Part shown: positions 31,958 to 42,800 of the stretch, one piece after another | Layout of the letters: each line of letters begins with the position of its first letter | How positions within the stretch are numbered: position 1 is the first letter of the stretch | Source: an uncultured Eubacteriales bacterium | Lineage (GTDB): Bacteria; Bacillota; Clostridia; Christensenellales; UBA1242 | DNA: 48,194 nt | Assembly: GCA_948787875.1 (NCBI GenBank) | Contig: CAQFKO010000003.1 | Location: 1 to 48,194 of the forward strand | Reading direction: 5' to 3' | The notes under the pieces: generated by a model | Seen by the model: only the letters and a program-made list of their open reading frames with translations | The model's database searches: none | Told to the model about the DNA's origin: nothing | Position numbers and translations under genes: made by a program

Positions 31958-34900
31958 ATGTTTGAGAATATTGACAATAGGACAAAACTTTTAGGCGATG
32001 ATCTGAAGAAAGAACTAAAAGAAGGCTCAAAGGTGCGTATTGCTGCGTCTTGCTTTTCTATGTACGCCTATAAAGAATTAAGAGAAGAACTTGGCAAGAT
32101 TGAAGAACTAAAATTTTTATTTACTTCACCAACTTTTACAAAGGACCAATTAACTGATAGCACAAAAAAAGAAAGAAGAGAATTTTTTATACCAAAGCAA
32201 AACAGAGAGAACAGTCTTTATGGAAATGATTTTGAAATAAGATTGCGTAACGAGATGACCTTAAAAGCAATAGCAAAAGAATGTGCTGAGTGGGTAAAGA
32301 AAAAAGTAAAATTCAAAAGTAACATAACTACCGGTGGAATCCCTAACATTATTGGAATTGAAAAACCAGATAACACTTCATTAACTTATAATCCTATTGA
32401 TGGCTTTACAACTAGCGATTTAGGTTATCAGCAAGGAAACAATATTTTTACAGCAATAAATAAAACAGACTTTGCAGAGCAGAGTAAGTTTTTGTTTTCT
32501 ATGTTTGATGAGATATGGAACGACAAGACAAAAGTTGAAGATATAACTGATACAGTTGTTGAAATGATAGGTAGTGCATATCAAGAGAATAGCCCAGAGT
32601 TTATTTACTTCATTATTCTTTACAATATTTTTAGCGAATTTCTTGATGATATAACTGAAGATAATATGCCTAATGAAATGACAGGCTTTAAGGATACAAA
32701 GATTTGGAACGCATTATATGACTTTCAAAAAGATGGTGTTATTAGCATCATAAACAAACTTGAAAAACATAACGGTTGTATTTTAGCTGACAGCGTTGGT
32801 CTTGGTAAAACTTTCACAGCTTTAGCAGTAATCTCATACTATTCACTTAGGAACAAAAGCATATTAGTTTTATGTCCTAAAAGATTAAGCGATAATTGGA
32901 CTCAGTATTGTGGAAACGAAACAACAAATATTTTCTATGAAGATAGAATTAGATATGAAGTTCTTTATCATACAGACTTGGGAAGGGTAGGAACTGCACA
33001 CAATGGTAGAGATTTGAAACTTGTAAATTGGGGCAACTATGACCTTGTTGTTATTGATGAGTCGCACAACTTTAGAAACAACAATCCGGTTAAAGACAAA
33101 GAAACAAGATATGACTTTTTAATTAACCACATTATCAAAGAGGGCGTAAAGACAAAAGTTTTGATGCTTTCTGCAACACCTGTAAACAATAGATATAACG
33201 ATTTGAAAAATCAACTTGCTTTGGCTTATGCACAAGATTATGATGCTTTTGAGAAGAGTCTTGATACAAAAAGCAATGTCGCAACAATATTTAGACAAGC
33301 TCAAGCAGTGTTTAATGATTGGAGTAAATTGCCTCCAGAACAACGCAAGAGTAAAGATTTAATTGATGGGCTAAGTATTGATTTTAAGATTTTACTTGAT
33401 AGTGTAACAATAGCAAGAAGTAGAAAGAACATTGTTAAGTATTACAATATTAACGATATTGGTAAATTCCCTAATAGATTAGCACCATTGTCATATTCAC
33501 CAGAATTGACTAAGAGAACAGATGTCCCTGCCTATAAAGAAATTTATCAGCATATTAAAGCAATGAGTATGGCAGTTTATGGACTTTTTGATTTTGTGCT
33601 TGATAGTCAAAAAGAAAAGTACGAAAGAAAGTACGATGTTGAAATCAAACAAGGAAACTTAACAAGAAGTGGTCGTGCATCCGGTATTAAGAGATTGATG
33701 ACAGTCAACTTGTTAAAAAGACTTGAGTCAAGTGTAGAAGCATTTAGATTGACTATGCAGGGGATGTTAGACCTCAATAAAGCAGAACTTAGAAGGCTTG
33801 AAATTTATCAAAACGGACAGATGCGTCCAGATGCAACTACAACAAAGAAAGTCTTTAATTACGAAGTGTTCGATCAAGATGAAGATGGAAGTCTTAACTT
33901 AGTGCAAACAGATAAAGGTAAAGAAGTTGCTATTGAATATGCAGATATTGATAGATTATCGTGGAAACAAGCAATGGAAAGCGATGTTGAGATACTAGAA
34001 CACTTACTTGGTGAACTTGCAAAGGTTACTCCAGAACACGATTATAAACTTCAAACACTAAAAGATATAATTAGCGATAAGATTGCAAATCCTCTTAATC
34101 CGGGCAATAAGAAAGTTGTTATTTTTTCTGCGTTCGCTGATACTGCAAATTATCTTTATGATAACTTGCATAAGTGGTTGAAAGATACTTATGGCATTGA
34201 AACTGCGATGATAGAAGGACAAGCTAATAAAGTAACACTAAAGCATTGTCCTAAGAAAACAAATTCACTTTTGACAATGTTTAGTCCTGTAAGTAAACAC
34301 AGAGATGAAATATTTGCTTGGATACCACAAAGAATTGAAAGCTATAACGATGAGAAGTTGCGTTGGAGTGGTAAAATTGATAAACACGAGTATGATGACT
34401 GCTTCAAAGATATAGATGTGCTTATTGCGACAGACTGTATTTCTGAAGGTCAAAACTTGCAAGACTGCGACTTATGTATCAACTACGATATACATTGGAA
34501 TCCTGTTAGAATTGTGCAAAGGTTTGGTCGTATTGATCGTTTAGGAAGTATTAACAGTGTGATTAGGTTAGTAAACTTTTGGCCTCCACTTCCTCTTAAC
34601 GAATATATCAACTTGACTGATAGGGTAAAGAGCAGAATGACTATTGTCGATCAGACTGCAACAGCTGATGATAACTTGCTCAATCCAGAAGATCAAATGG
34701 ACGATTATCGTGAAGTGCAAATTAAAAAACTTCGTGAGGGCGAAAACATAGACCTCGAAGATCAAAACAATGGCATTTCAATCGCAGATTTAGGCTTAAA
34801 CGAATTTAGAATGGATGCGGCAGAATTTATAAAAGCCTATGGAGAGCCAAAGAGAACGCCAAAAGGCTTACATTGTGTAATTCCTGCTGATGCTTCAAAA

Positions 34901-35329
34901 GGCATTGTTCCTGGCGTTGTTTATATTCTTAGAAATCAAAATAACAATGTCAATATCAACAGGCAAAACAGATTGCATCCTTACTATCTTGTTTATGTTG
35001 ATGAAAGCGGAAATATTGTAAACAACCATCTTGAAGTTAAACAAGTGCTTGATGTTATTCGTTCTTCTTGCAAAGGTCAAAAAGATCCAATCGTATCGGC
35101 ATATAAAGTTTTCAATGAAGAAACAAACGATGGTTTGAATATGAGCAAATATTCAGAACTCTTGGAAGAGGCAATAAAGAGCATTATTGAGGTTAAAGAA
35201 CAAAGCGACATCAATGCTTTATTTAAGCAAGGAAGTATGGTGCTTTCTGGTGCAAAGATTAAAGGCCTTGATGACTTTGAACTCCTTGCTTTCGTTGTAA
35301 TTAAAGAAAAAAGGAGTGGCGATGTTTAA
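31958..35329 (+). CDS. SNF2/RapA-type helicase with degenerate PLD-like N-terminus
   Basis: 1123 residues. Residues 1-190 resemble the PLD-like domain of defence helicases (VRIAASCFSMYAYKELREEL, GFTTSDLGY), but no HxK is left. The SF2 core has Walker A DSVGLGKT (about 277), DESH (about 366), LSATPVNN, and motif VI QRFGRIDRLGS (about 855). A C-terminal region of about 200 residues follows. Related PLD-SNF2 proteins occur in phage-defence loci such as DISARM-like ones. It is the first gene of an eight-gene operon. Likely role: ATP-driven DNA translocation or remodelling during defence. Confidence 0.85.
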   Translation: MFENIDNRTKLLGDDLKKELKEGSKVRIAASCFSMYAYKELREELGKIEELKFLFTSPTFTKDQLTDSTKKERREFFIPKQNRENSLYGNDFEIRLRNEMTLKAIAKECAEWVKKKVKFKSNITTGGIPNIIGIEKPDNTSLTYNPIDGFTTSDLGYQQGNNIFTAINKTDFAEQSKFLFSMFDEIWNDKTKVEDITDTVVEMIGSAYQENSPEFIYFIILYNIFSEFLDDITEDNMPNEMTGFKDTKIWNALYDFQKDGVISIINKLEKHNGCILADSVGLGKTFTALAVISYYSLRNKSILVLCPKRLSDNWTQYCGNETTNIFYEDRIRYEVLYHTDLGRVGTAHNGRDLKLVNWGNYDLVVIDESHNFRNNNPVKDKETRYDFLINHIIKEGVKTKVLMLSATPVNNRYNDLKNQLALAYAQDYDAFEKSLDTKSNVATIFRQAQAVFNDWSKLPPEQRKSKDLIDGLSIDFKILLDSVTIARSRKNIVKYYNINDIGKFPNRLAPLSYSPELTKRTDVPAYKEIYQHIKAMSMAVYGLFDFVLDSQKEKYERKYDVEIKQGNLTRSGRASGIKRLMTVNLLKRLESSVEAFRLTMQGMLDLNKAELRRLEIYQNGQMRPDATTTKKVFNYEVFDQDEDGSLNLVQTDKGKEVAIEYADIDRLSWKQAMESDVEILEHLLGELAKVTPEHDYKLQTLKDIISDKIANPLNPGNKKVVIFSAFADTANYLYDNLHKWLKDTYGIETAMIEGQANKVTLKHCPKKTNSLLTMFSPVSKHRDEIFAWIPQRIESYNDEKLRWSGKIDKHEYDDCFKDIDVLIATDCISEGQNLQDCDLCINYDIHWNPVRIVQRFGRIDRLGSINSVIRLVNFWPPLPLNEYINLTDRVKSRMTIVDQTATADDNLLNPEDQMDDYREVQIKKLREGENIDLEDQNNGISIADLGLNEFRMDAAEFIKAYGEPKRTPKGLHCVIPADASKGIVPGVVYILRNQNNNVNINRQNRLHPYYLVYVDESGNIVNNHLEVKQVLDVIRSSCKGQKDPIVSAYKVFNEETNDGLNMSKYSELLEEAIKSIIEVKEQSDINALFKQGSMVLSGAKIKGLDDFELLAFVVIKEKRSGDV

Positions 35330-35957
35330 TTATAGTGAAAAAACGCAAGCAAACATTTCTTTCAAAATGCTCGAATTGTTTAGAACAATTAAGGCCGATA
35401 AAGAAACAAAAGCGAGTGCAAAAAATGTCTTATCCGTAAAACTTTCAAACACACTTTCGCCAGAAAGAACAAACCTTGAAGCAAGTGATAATGTGAAAGA
35501 AATTTACATTATGGATATAGAACTAAATTCAAAGGAAGTGCCAACTAAATTTTTTGAAGCACTTAACAAGTTTATAAATTTTCAAATTCTTTTTAGACTC
35601 CATTACAAACAAGAAATTAAATATATGATTTCGCTTAAAGTCTTTACTGACGATAAAGTCAAAATCTTAAAAACTTTTGAAAGCGATTGGCAAGCAGAAC
35701 TCAAAAAAGAGATGCCGTTAACAACAAAGCTTGAAAACGTTTTTAAGTCTATGGTGGCGGCTATTTCGCATTATGAGTTTAGACAAGATGAGAGTTTTGA
35801 AGAATATGCAAATAGACTTGCTGAGATTAAAAAATTAAGCAGCGAGATAGATAAGCAAATACGAATGATGAACGCAGAAAAACAGCCAAATATCAAAATG
35901 GCGTTAAACGATAAAGTTAAAGAAATGAAAAGAGAATTACAAAGGTTGGAGGGATAA
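35322..35957 (+). CDS. DUF4391 protein
   Basis: 211 residues from the ATG at 35322, six bases after AAAAGGAG, overlapping the helicase stop by 8 bases. It has the DUF4391 pattern: NVLSVKLSNTLSPERTNL followed by VKEIYIMDIELN, and a C-terminal helical tail. DUF4391 genes are often found between a helicase gene and type III restriction-modification genes; molecular function is unknown. The end of its coding sequence contains one copy of a 19-bp repeat. Confidence 0.75.
   Translation: MFNYSEKTQANISFKMLELFRTIKADKETKASAKNVLSVKLSNTLSPERTNLEASDNVKEIYIMDIELNSKEVPTKFFEALNKFINFQILFRLHYKQEIKYMISLKVFTDDKVKILKTFESDWQAELKKEMPLTTKLENVFKSMVAAISHYEFRQDESFEEYANRLAEIKKLSSEIDKQIRMMNAEKQPNIKMALNDKVKEMKRELQRLEG
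35934..35952 (+). repeat. 19-bp direct repeat, copy 1
   Basis: GAATTACAAAGGTTGGAGG, exact match to 36405-36423. It encodes the last residues of the DUF4391 protein and includes the ribosome site of the zinc-ribbon gene. Confidence 0.85.
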
Positions 35958-35959
35958 AA

Positions 35960-36391
35960 ATGCAAGTAACAATTCAAGGCGATAGAGATGGTTTTATGAA
36001 AATGTGTTGCAGAAATTGCAATAAAGATTTCAAAGTAAATATTGCAGAATACAAAACACAAGAAACAAATGAGTTGATGTGTCCTTATTGTGGAGAAACA
36101 AAAACTATGCAAGAGTTTTTACCGGAAGAAGTTATTGAGAAAGCCAAAGAAATGGCTAAAATTGAGTTTTTGCATAAATTCCACGAAGATTTATCTAAAA
36201 CTCTAAAAAATTCAAAATCTTTGAAAGTAACAACATCAAAATTACCGGACAAAATAGAAGATCCAAAAATCGAAACAAAAGAAACTGCCGACATAAAACA
36301 TATTTGTCCAAATTGCGGCAAGTCAATTAAGGTAAACGAACTTTCACAGTCCTGCAAAATTCATTGTTGCTATTGTGGAGAGTCAATTTAA
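35960..36391 (+). CDS. Double zinc-ribbon protein
   Basis: 143 residues. The first ribbon has CCRNCNK...CPYCGE, the second CPNCGK...CCYCGE at the very end. They are joined by a helical Lys/Glu/Ser-rich linker of about 70 residues. GGAGG precedes the ATG. The gene is flanked by a 19-bp direct repeat, suggesting it was added or can be lost. Probable nucleic-acid or protein adaptor within the defence operon; no family recognised. Confidence 0.75.
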   Translation: MQVTIQGDRDGFMKMCCRNCNKDFKVNIAEYKTQETNELMCPYCGETKTMQEFLPEEVIEKAKEMAKIEFLHKFHEDLSKTLKNSKSLKVTTSKLPDKIEDPKIETKETADIKHICPNCGKSIKVNELSQSCKIHCCYCGESI

Positions 36392-36404
36392 TGAAAGTTA
36401 AAAT

Positions 36405-36423
36405 GAATTACAAAGGTTGGAGG
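36405..36423 (+). repeat. 19-bp direct repeat, copy 2
   Basis: Exact copy of 35934-35952, 471 bp apart, here providing the GGAGG of the SieB-like gene. Upstream bases AAAGTTAAA are also shared, so the duplicated stretch was once longer. Confidence 0.85.
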
Positions 36424-36427
36424 AGTA

Positions 36428-37072
36428 ATGGATTGGTTAGATAAAATTCCTAAGTGGATACAGATACCATTAAAGATATTGTTGCCTGCATTGTGCATAT
36501 TCAGTGGATTTTTATTATTGATTAGTGACAATCTTGCAGAAAAACTTTACTTGAAAGAATTTAGACAGCAAAATGGCTTTGCTTTTGGTTTGATATTTAC
36601 AATAACCTTAACTTTAATTTTGGTTTACATTATTTTCTTTGCTTCTAAGCCATTTATAGAAAAATGCAAGAATTATCTAGTTAAAAGAAGGTTGATAAAT
36701 AAGTTTAAGAAATTACAACCAATTTATAAATCTGCTTTGTATGAAATGTATAGGACTCCAACTCACTCACTCAAAATGGAGATGTCAAATGCTGTGGCAG
36801 CTTATTTATTAAATATTCACGCAATAGGTTGCAGTCAATTATCTTCTGTTGGATATGTTTTTGATTTTTATTTACAACCTTGGGCGATTTGGGGGATTGA
36901 GTCTGAAATTGCTGATGCAGAGAAAGTAATTCGCAAGTTTGAAAAAGATAAACAAAAACTTCAAAAGCGAAAAGATTTTAATGATATTCAACAGGCTTAT
37001 GAAAATGCAAAAGAATACTTAAAGTTTATACAATCGCCGGTCAATGATAGTGACGAAAGTGATGAATGGTAA
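36428..37072 (+). CDS. SieB-like superinfection exclusion membrane protein
   Basis: 214 residues. Layout and motifs match the SieB family: an N-terminal WIQIPLKILLPALCIFSGFL helix, EKLYLKEFRQQNGFAFGLIF leading into a second helix (about 50-72), a basic stop-transfer KNYLVKRRLINKFKKL, then a cytoplasmic domain with IYKSALYEMYRTPTHSLKM and VAAYLLNIHAIG. SieB proteins in lambdoid phages abort infection by other phages at the membrane. Here it sits inside a restriction-modification operon, GGAGG 6 bases upstream. The exclusion role is inferred from family alone. Confidence 0.68.
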   Translation: MDWLDKIPKWIQIPLKILLPALCIFSGFLLLISDNLAEKLYLKEFRQQNGFAFGLIFTITLTLILVYIIFFASKPFIEKCKNYLVKRRLINKFKKLQPIYKSALYEMYRTPTHSLKMEMSNAVAAYLLNIHAIGCSQLSSVGYVFDFYLQPWAIWGIESEIADAEKVIRKFEKDKQKLQKRKDFNDIQQAYENAKEYLKFIQSPVNDSDESDEW

Positions 37073-37084
37073 AGGAGAATAACA

Positions 37085-39025
37085 ATGGAAAAATTAAAAA
37101 TGCAGAGTGAAAACTTAGTAGATGAAAATATAGATAAAATTGCAAAATTATTTCCTAATTGCATAACCGAAGGACAAGATGAAAATGGCAAGTTGGTTAA
37201 ACTTGTTGATTTTGATTTGCTTAAACAAGAGTTATCAAAAGAAATTGTTGAAGGCAATGAAGAAAGATATACATTTAATTGGGCAGGTAAGAAACAAACA
37301 ATTTTAACCGCTAATTCTCCTATAAATGCAACACTTAGACCTTGCAAAGAAAAAAGTGTAGATTTTGACAATACTAAGAATATTTATATTGAAGGAAACA
37401 ATTTAGATACTCTAAAACTGTTAAGAGAAACATATTTGAGCAAGGTAAAAATGATATATGTTGATCCGCCTTACAATACAGGAAATAATATCATTTATAA
37501 AAATGATTTTTCTATGTCCGCTGATGAATTTATGAAAATTAACGGCGATTATGATGAAGTAGGAAATAAACTTTTTATAAACTCGGATGTTAATGGAAGA
37601 TTCCATACTGATTGGTTAAATAATATTTATCCGGTGCTAAGGTTAGCAAAAGATTTATTAACAAACGATGGTTATCTTGCTATTGCAATAGATGACAATG
37701 AAGTTTACAACTTAAAAAAGATAATGGATGAGATTTATGGGGAAATGAACTATGTTGGGACAGTTGTTACACGATGCAATCCTCAGGGTAGAAATAAAAA
37801 CAACATTGATCCTGTTCACGAATATCATTTGGTTTATGCTAAGAGTATTTTAGAAATGCCGCTTTTAAGATTAAAGAAAGAAGCGGAAAATAAATCTTAT
37901 GGTTATTTAATGCGTAGTGGCACAAATTCAAGAAAGTTTGAAAGACCATATCGTTTTTATCCTATGTTGGTTAAAGAAGGAAAGGTTGGTGTTATAACAG
38001 ATGAAGAATACAATAACATTTATGCAAAGAATAAGAAGTTTGACGATCAATATTTAGAGCAATTAAGAAATAAATATGAGCAATTAGGTTACAGGTTTAT
38101 TTTACCTATTTCAAAAGATGGAGAAGAAAAAGTTTGGCAAAGAATGTTCGATAGAGTAAAAAACGAGTATCAAACCTATATTTATGAAGGCGGTCAAATT
38201 AAAGTGCCAGCAGAAGAAGATAGGACGCCAATATCACTATGGAGTGAAGAAAAGTATAGCAATGTTGCGTATGGGGCAAACAGACTAAAAGAGATGTTTG
38301 GAACTGCAAAGGCTCCATTTGATTTTTCAAAAAGTATTTATACAGTAAAAGACTTGGTATCATTAAATACAAGTGGTAATGATATCGTCCTTGATTTTTA
38401 TCCGGGATCAGGAACTACTGCCGAAGCTGTATTACAATTAAATGTAGAAGATGGCGGACATAGACAATTTATTTTAGTTCAACTGCCAGAGAAATGCTCA
38501 GAAGATAGTGATGGTTTTGCTTTGGGCTATAAAATTATACCGGATATTGCAGAAAAAAGGATTTCTCTTTCAGGAGAAAAATTAAAAAAAGAAAATGCAG
38601 GATTGACACAAGATTTTGATTGTGGATTTAGAGTTTTGAAACTTGATAGTAGTTGTATGAAAGATGTTTATTACAACCCAGAAGATATGAGCCAAAGCTT
38701 GCTTGCAGGGCTTGAAGATAACATTAAGGAAGATAGGACACCAGAAGATTTATTGTTCCAAGTTATGCTTGATTTAGGTGTTATGCTTTCAAGCGAAATT
38801 AAAACATTAGATATCAATGGCAAGAAAGTCTTTAATGTAAATGACGGTAACTTGGTATGTTGTTTTGATATAAACCTTAAAGAAGATGTAGTAAAAGAAA
38901 TTGCTAAAATGCAACCACTTTATGCAGTATTTAGAGATGCATCTATGAATACAGACAGCGTAAATGTAAACTTTGATCAGATTTTTGAAACATATTCACC
39001 AACCACAACAAGGAAGGTGTTGTAG
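37085..39025 (+). CDS. mod: Type III restriction-modification methyltransferase (Mod)
   Basis: 646 residues. Catalytic motif IV DPPYNTGNN (about 127-135) comes before SAM-binding motif I DFYPGSGTT (about 435), the order of beta-class N6-adenine methyltransferases. The central 250 residues hold the target-recognition region. The N-terminal 100 residues and EGNNLDTLKLL are typical of type III Mod. It methylates one strand of an asymmetric site and guides Res. AAAGGAG precedes the ATG; the GTG of the next gene overlaps its stop. Confidence 0.93.
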   Translation: MEKLKMQSENLVDENIDKIAKLFPNCITEGQDENGKLVKLVDFDLLKQELSKEIVEGNEERYTFNWAGKKQTILTANSPINATLRPCKEKSVDFDNTKNIYIEGNNLDTLKLLRETYLSKVKMIYVDPPYNTGNNIIYKNDFSMSADEFMKINGDYDEVGNKLFINSDVNGRFHTDWLNNIYPVLRLAKDLLTNDGYLAIAIDDNEVYNLKKIMDEIYGEMNYVGTVVTRCNPQGRNKNNIDPVHEYHLVYAKSILEMPLLRLKKEAENKSYGYLMRSGTNSRKFERPYRFYPMLVKEGKVGVITDEEYNNIYAKNKKFDDQYLEQLRNKYEQLGYRFILPISKDGEEKVWQRMFDRVKNEYQTYIYEGGQIKVPAEEDRTPISLWSEEKYSNVAYGANRLKEMFGTAKAPFDFSKSIYTVKDLVSLNTSGNDIVLDFYPGSGTTAEAVLQLNVEDGGHRQFILVQLPEKCSEDSDGFALGYKIIPDIAEKRISLSGEKLKKENAGLTQDFDCGFRVLKLDSSCMKDVYYNPEDMSQSLLAGLEDNIKEDRTPEDLLFQVMLDLGVMLSSEIKTLDINGKKVFNVNDGNLVCCFDINLKEDVVKEIAKMQPLYAVFRDASMNTDSVNVNFDQIFETYSPTTTRKVL

Positions 39026-39816
39026 TGAGAAGTAACAAAACAATATTTTGGATAAGTTTCTTTGCCGGAGTTATTAGTATTGGTCTAATCGTTTTATTCC
39101 ATTTTTTGGGTTGGAAGTTCAGTGAGCAACAAGAGATTTATACGGCTGTTGAAAATGTGTTTATATCATTAGTAGGTGGTGCATTTTTAAGTGCAGTAAC
39201 CTCGGCAGTTGGATTTTTAACGACCAAAAGGCAGTATGAAACTAATTTTGCAAGTTTATATATCGAAATAACTAATTTAATTAAAGACTTTGGAAATTGG
39301 TATGTTTGGGATCGAAAAGATATTAAATATTTAGAAAAAAAAGATATTGACAAATATGAAAAAGAAAATCCAGATTGTGATTCTTTGAAATATAAACTCG
39401 ACAGTGATAAAGAAAACGATAAAATTATAAAAAGGTTTGCAAATATATTAGAGAGTATTAAGAATTTTAATTATGATGAATTTTATAAAATTACTGACGA
39501 TTATTGTTCCTTTTGGTTTTGGAAAAAACAAAACAAGGTCTTTAATAAGATGACAAGTATGATAACTGCCGTAAGGAAATATGACATTTTAACAACTGAA
39601 CAAAATTATGGTTTTGGTCTTTACCAAAGTGGAGTTTATCCTGCATATCACCTTTATAAATATATTTTACCAATCTATTCTAATTTATATAATAAGGAAG
39701 CAACGATTAAAGATATTTGTAAATTAGAGGGCGAATTTTTAGAATTAACAAAACTAAATTATCGTTTAAGTAAAGTATATAAAACTAACAAAAAAAGTAA
39801 GGAAGAAGCTAAATGA
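39025..39816 (+). CDS. Two-helix membrane protein within the mod-res operon
   Basis: 263 residues. Helices at about 7-29 and 42-66 are followed by a long cytoplasmic helical domain rich in Lys, Tyr and Asp. The GTG start overlaps the mod stop by one base, and its stop overlaps the res start by four, so it is locked between the two type III subunits. No family recognised. The two-helix-plus-soluble-domain layout is common in effectors of abortive defence systems, which is only an analogy. Confidence 0.75.
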   Translation: MRSNKTIFWISFFAGVISIGLIVLFHFLGWKFSEQQEIYTAVENVFISLVGGAFLSAVTSAVGFLTTKRQYETNFASLYIEITNLIKDFGNWYVWDRKDIKYLEKKDIDKYEKENPDCDSLKYKLDSDKENDKIIKRFANILESIKNFNYDEFYKITDDYCSFWFWKKQNKVFNKMTSMITAVRKYDILTTEQNYGFGLYQSGVYPAYHLYKYILPIYSNLYNKEATIKDICKLEGEFLELTKLNYRLSKVYKTNKKSKEEAK

Positions 39817-42800
39817 AATTCAAATTTAAGACACAACCATATCAACAAGATGCAGTAAGCAATATCTGCAAAGTGTTCAAAGGGCAACCTTATCTTGATA
39901 TGGTTAGATATACAAGAGATTTAGGTATAAAAAAACAGTCTGACAACGGACAGGCTAGCCTTTTTGATGCGTTTGAAGAAAATGATGACGGCTTTGAAAA
40001 TGCAAAGATATTGCTGGAAGAGCAGGAAATTTTTGAGAACATTAGAAACATTCAAAAAGATAACAATTATAAAGTTTCAGACGAGTTAGTTCGTGGACTT
40101 GGCAGATGTTCTCTTGATATTGAAATGGAAACAGGAACAGGCAAGACCTATGTTTATATAAAGTCTATTTTTGAGTTAAACCAAAGATATGGTTGGAGCA
40201 AGTTTATTATTGTTGTGCCAAGCATTGCTATTCGTGAAGGTGTTAAAAAATCTTTTTCTATGATGGAAGAACACTTTATGGAGCAGTATGGCAAAAAGGC
40301 AAGATACTTTATTTATAATAGTAAAAGATTAAGCGAACTTGACAGCTTTGCATCTTCAAGTGATATTCAAGTTATGATTATCAATGCACAAGCCTTTAAC
40401 GCAAGGGGAGCAGATGCAAGAAGAATTGATATGGTTTTGGACGAGTTCCAAAGTAGACGACCTATTGATGTTGTTGCAAAAACCAGACCTATTCTTATTA
40501 TTGATGAGCCACAAAAACTTGGCGGCGATGCTACACAAACATCACTTAAAAAGTTTAATCCGCTTTTCAATATGAACTTTTCTGCAACTCACAAAAAGCA
40601 GCATAACCTTGTTTATTGTTTGGATGCTCTTGACGCTTACAATAAAAGCCTTGTTAAGAAAATTCAAGTTAAAGGTTTTGAGATTAAAAACTTGCGTGGA
40701 ACTGATAGATATATGTATTTGCAAGACATTGTGCTGTCAAGTAAAAATCCGCCAATGGCAAAGTTAGAGTTTGAGATTAGTTATAACAAGTCAATCAATA
40801 GAGAAACAAGAATACTTGCTGTTGGGCAAAACTTATATCACTTGTCTAATGAAATGGAGCAATACAAAAATGGCTATACCATTTCAGACATTAGCCCACA
40901 AACAAACACAATCACTTTCTTAAATGGTGAGGTTTTGCGTGTTGGCGAAGTTGTAGGGGACATTTCAGACAAAGACCTTAGAAGAATACAAATAAGGGAA
41001 ACTATTGCATCTCACTTTGAAAAAGAAGAGATGTTGTATAGCAAGGGTATAAAGTGTTTGTCTTTGTTCTTCCTTGATGAAGTTGCAAACTATCGTGATT
41101 ATTCACAGCCAGACGAAAAGGGCGAGTATGCAAGAATATTTGAGCAAGAATATACAAACATTCTTAATCAATACATAAAACTTTATGAAACACCTTACAT
41201 AAAATACTTAAAGAAGATTAGAGTTGAAGATACACATAAAGGTTATTTCTCAGTAGATAAAAAGACCGGTCGTGCGATTAACTCAAAAGACAATAAAGAA
41301 ACAGGCTCTGATGATATTTCAGCTTATGACCTTATTTTGAAGAATAAAGAACGCTTGCTTTCTTTTGATGAGCCAACAAGATTTATTTTCTCTCACTCGG
41401 CCCTTCGTGAAGGCTGGGATAATCCTAATGTGTTCCAAATTTGTGCTTTGAAACCGGGTGGAGATAGTGCTATTGCAAAACGACAAGAAGTTGGAAGAGG
41501 ATTAAGAATTTCAGTAAATATGTTAGGCGATAGAGTAGATTTACGCTATTGTAAAGATAGATCAACTTTCTTAAACATCAATAGATTAACGGTTGTGGCA
41601 ACTGATAGTTATAAAGACTTTGTTGCAGATATTCAAAAAGATATTAAAGCCAATCTTGCTGATAGACCAACTAGAGCAACTATTGATTACTTTATGGATA
41701 AAGTTGTAAGTGATGGTGCAACGCAACTTGTTGTTGATAAAGATATGGCAAGTGATATTCAAAGTTATTTAAGATTTAGTGGCTATGTTGATAAAGAAAA
41801 TCGCTTAACAGATAAATACTTTGAAGATAAGGCAAACAACACTCTTAAAGAAATGCCAGAGATTCTTGCTCCATATACTGATAGTATCCATAAACTTGTG
41901 CAAGGTATTTTTGATGAAAAAGTGCTTGATGGTATGATTAGTAATGATCGTAAACCAGCAGTTAAAGAAAATCCACTTAACGAGAATTTCCAAAAGAAAG
42001 AGTTTAAGGCGTTATGGGATCAGATTAACCACAAGTATGCTTATACAGTTGAGTTTGATAGTGATGAGCTTATCAATAAAGTAATTCCAGTCATAGATGA
42101 AAAGTTGTATGTTGCAGAGTTAAAATATACTGTTACTATTGGTGAGCAACGCAGAACTATGGATGAAAACCAAGTTAAGAGTGGAGCATCATTTGGCACA
42201 ACTAAAATGAGAACAGAGTCTATTCTTGATAAGGCTTCAAACAATACTAAATATGACCTTATTGGCAAAATTAAAGATGGCACAAAACTTACAAGAAAAA
42301 CTATTGTTAAAATCTTGCAAGGGATTAGACCAGATGTGTTTGGTATGTTTAAGGTAAACCCAGAAGAGTTTATTTCAAAGGTTATTAAACTTATCAATGA
42401 GCAAAAAGCAACAATGATTGTTGATCATATAACCTATAATGTAACTGAAGGTAAATATGATAATGATATATTTACAGCAAATCAAGCAAAGGCAGACTTT
42501 GATAAAGCATTTAAAGCATCTAAAGCAATTCAAGATTATGTGTTTACTGATGGCACAGCAGAGAAGAGTATTGAACGCAAGTTTGCTGAAGATTTAGATG
42601 CAGCAAATGAAGTTTGTGTATATGCAAAATTGCCTAGAACATTCCAAATACCAACTCCGGTAGGCGATTATGCACCAGATTGGGCGATAGCATTTAATGA
42701 TAATTGTGGAGTAAAACATATATATTTTGTAGCAGAAACTAAAGGCTCTATGGAATCTATGGAGCTTAGAGGAATAGAAAAAGCCAAAACAGACTGTGTA

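Noticed and set aside
31958..35329. BREX or canonical DISARM system
   Set aside because: No PglX, PglZ, BrxC, DrmA or DrmB genes are present; the operon is centred on type III Mod and Res.
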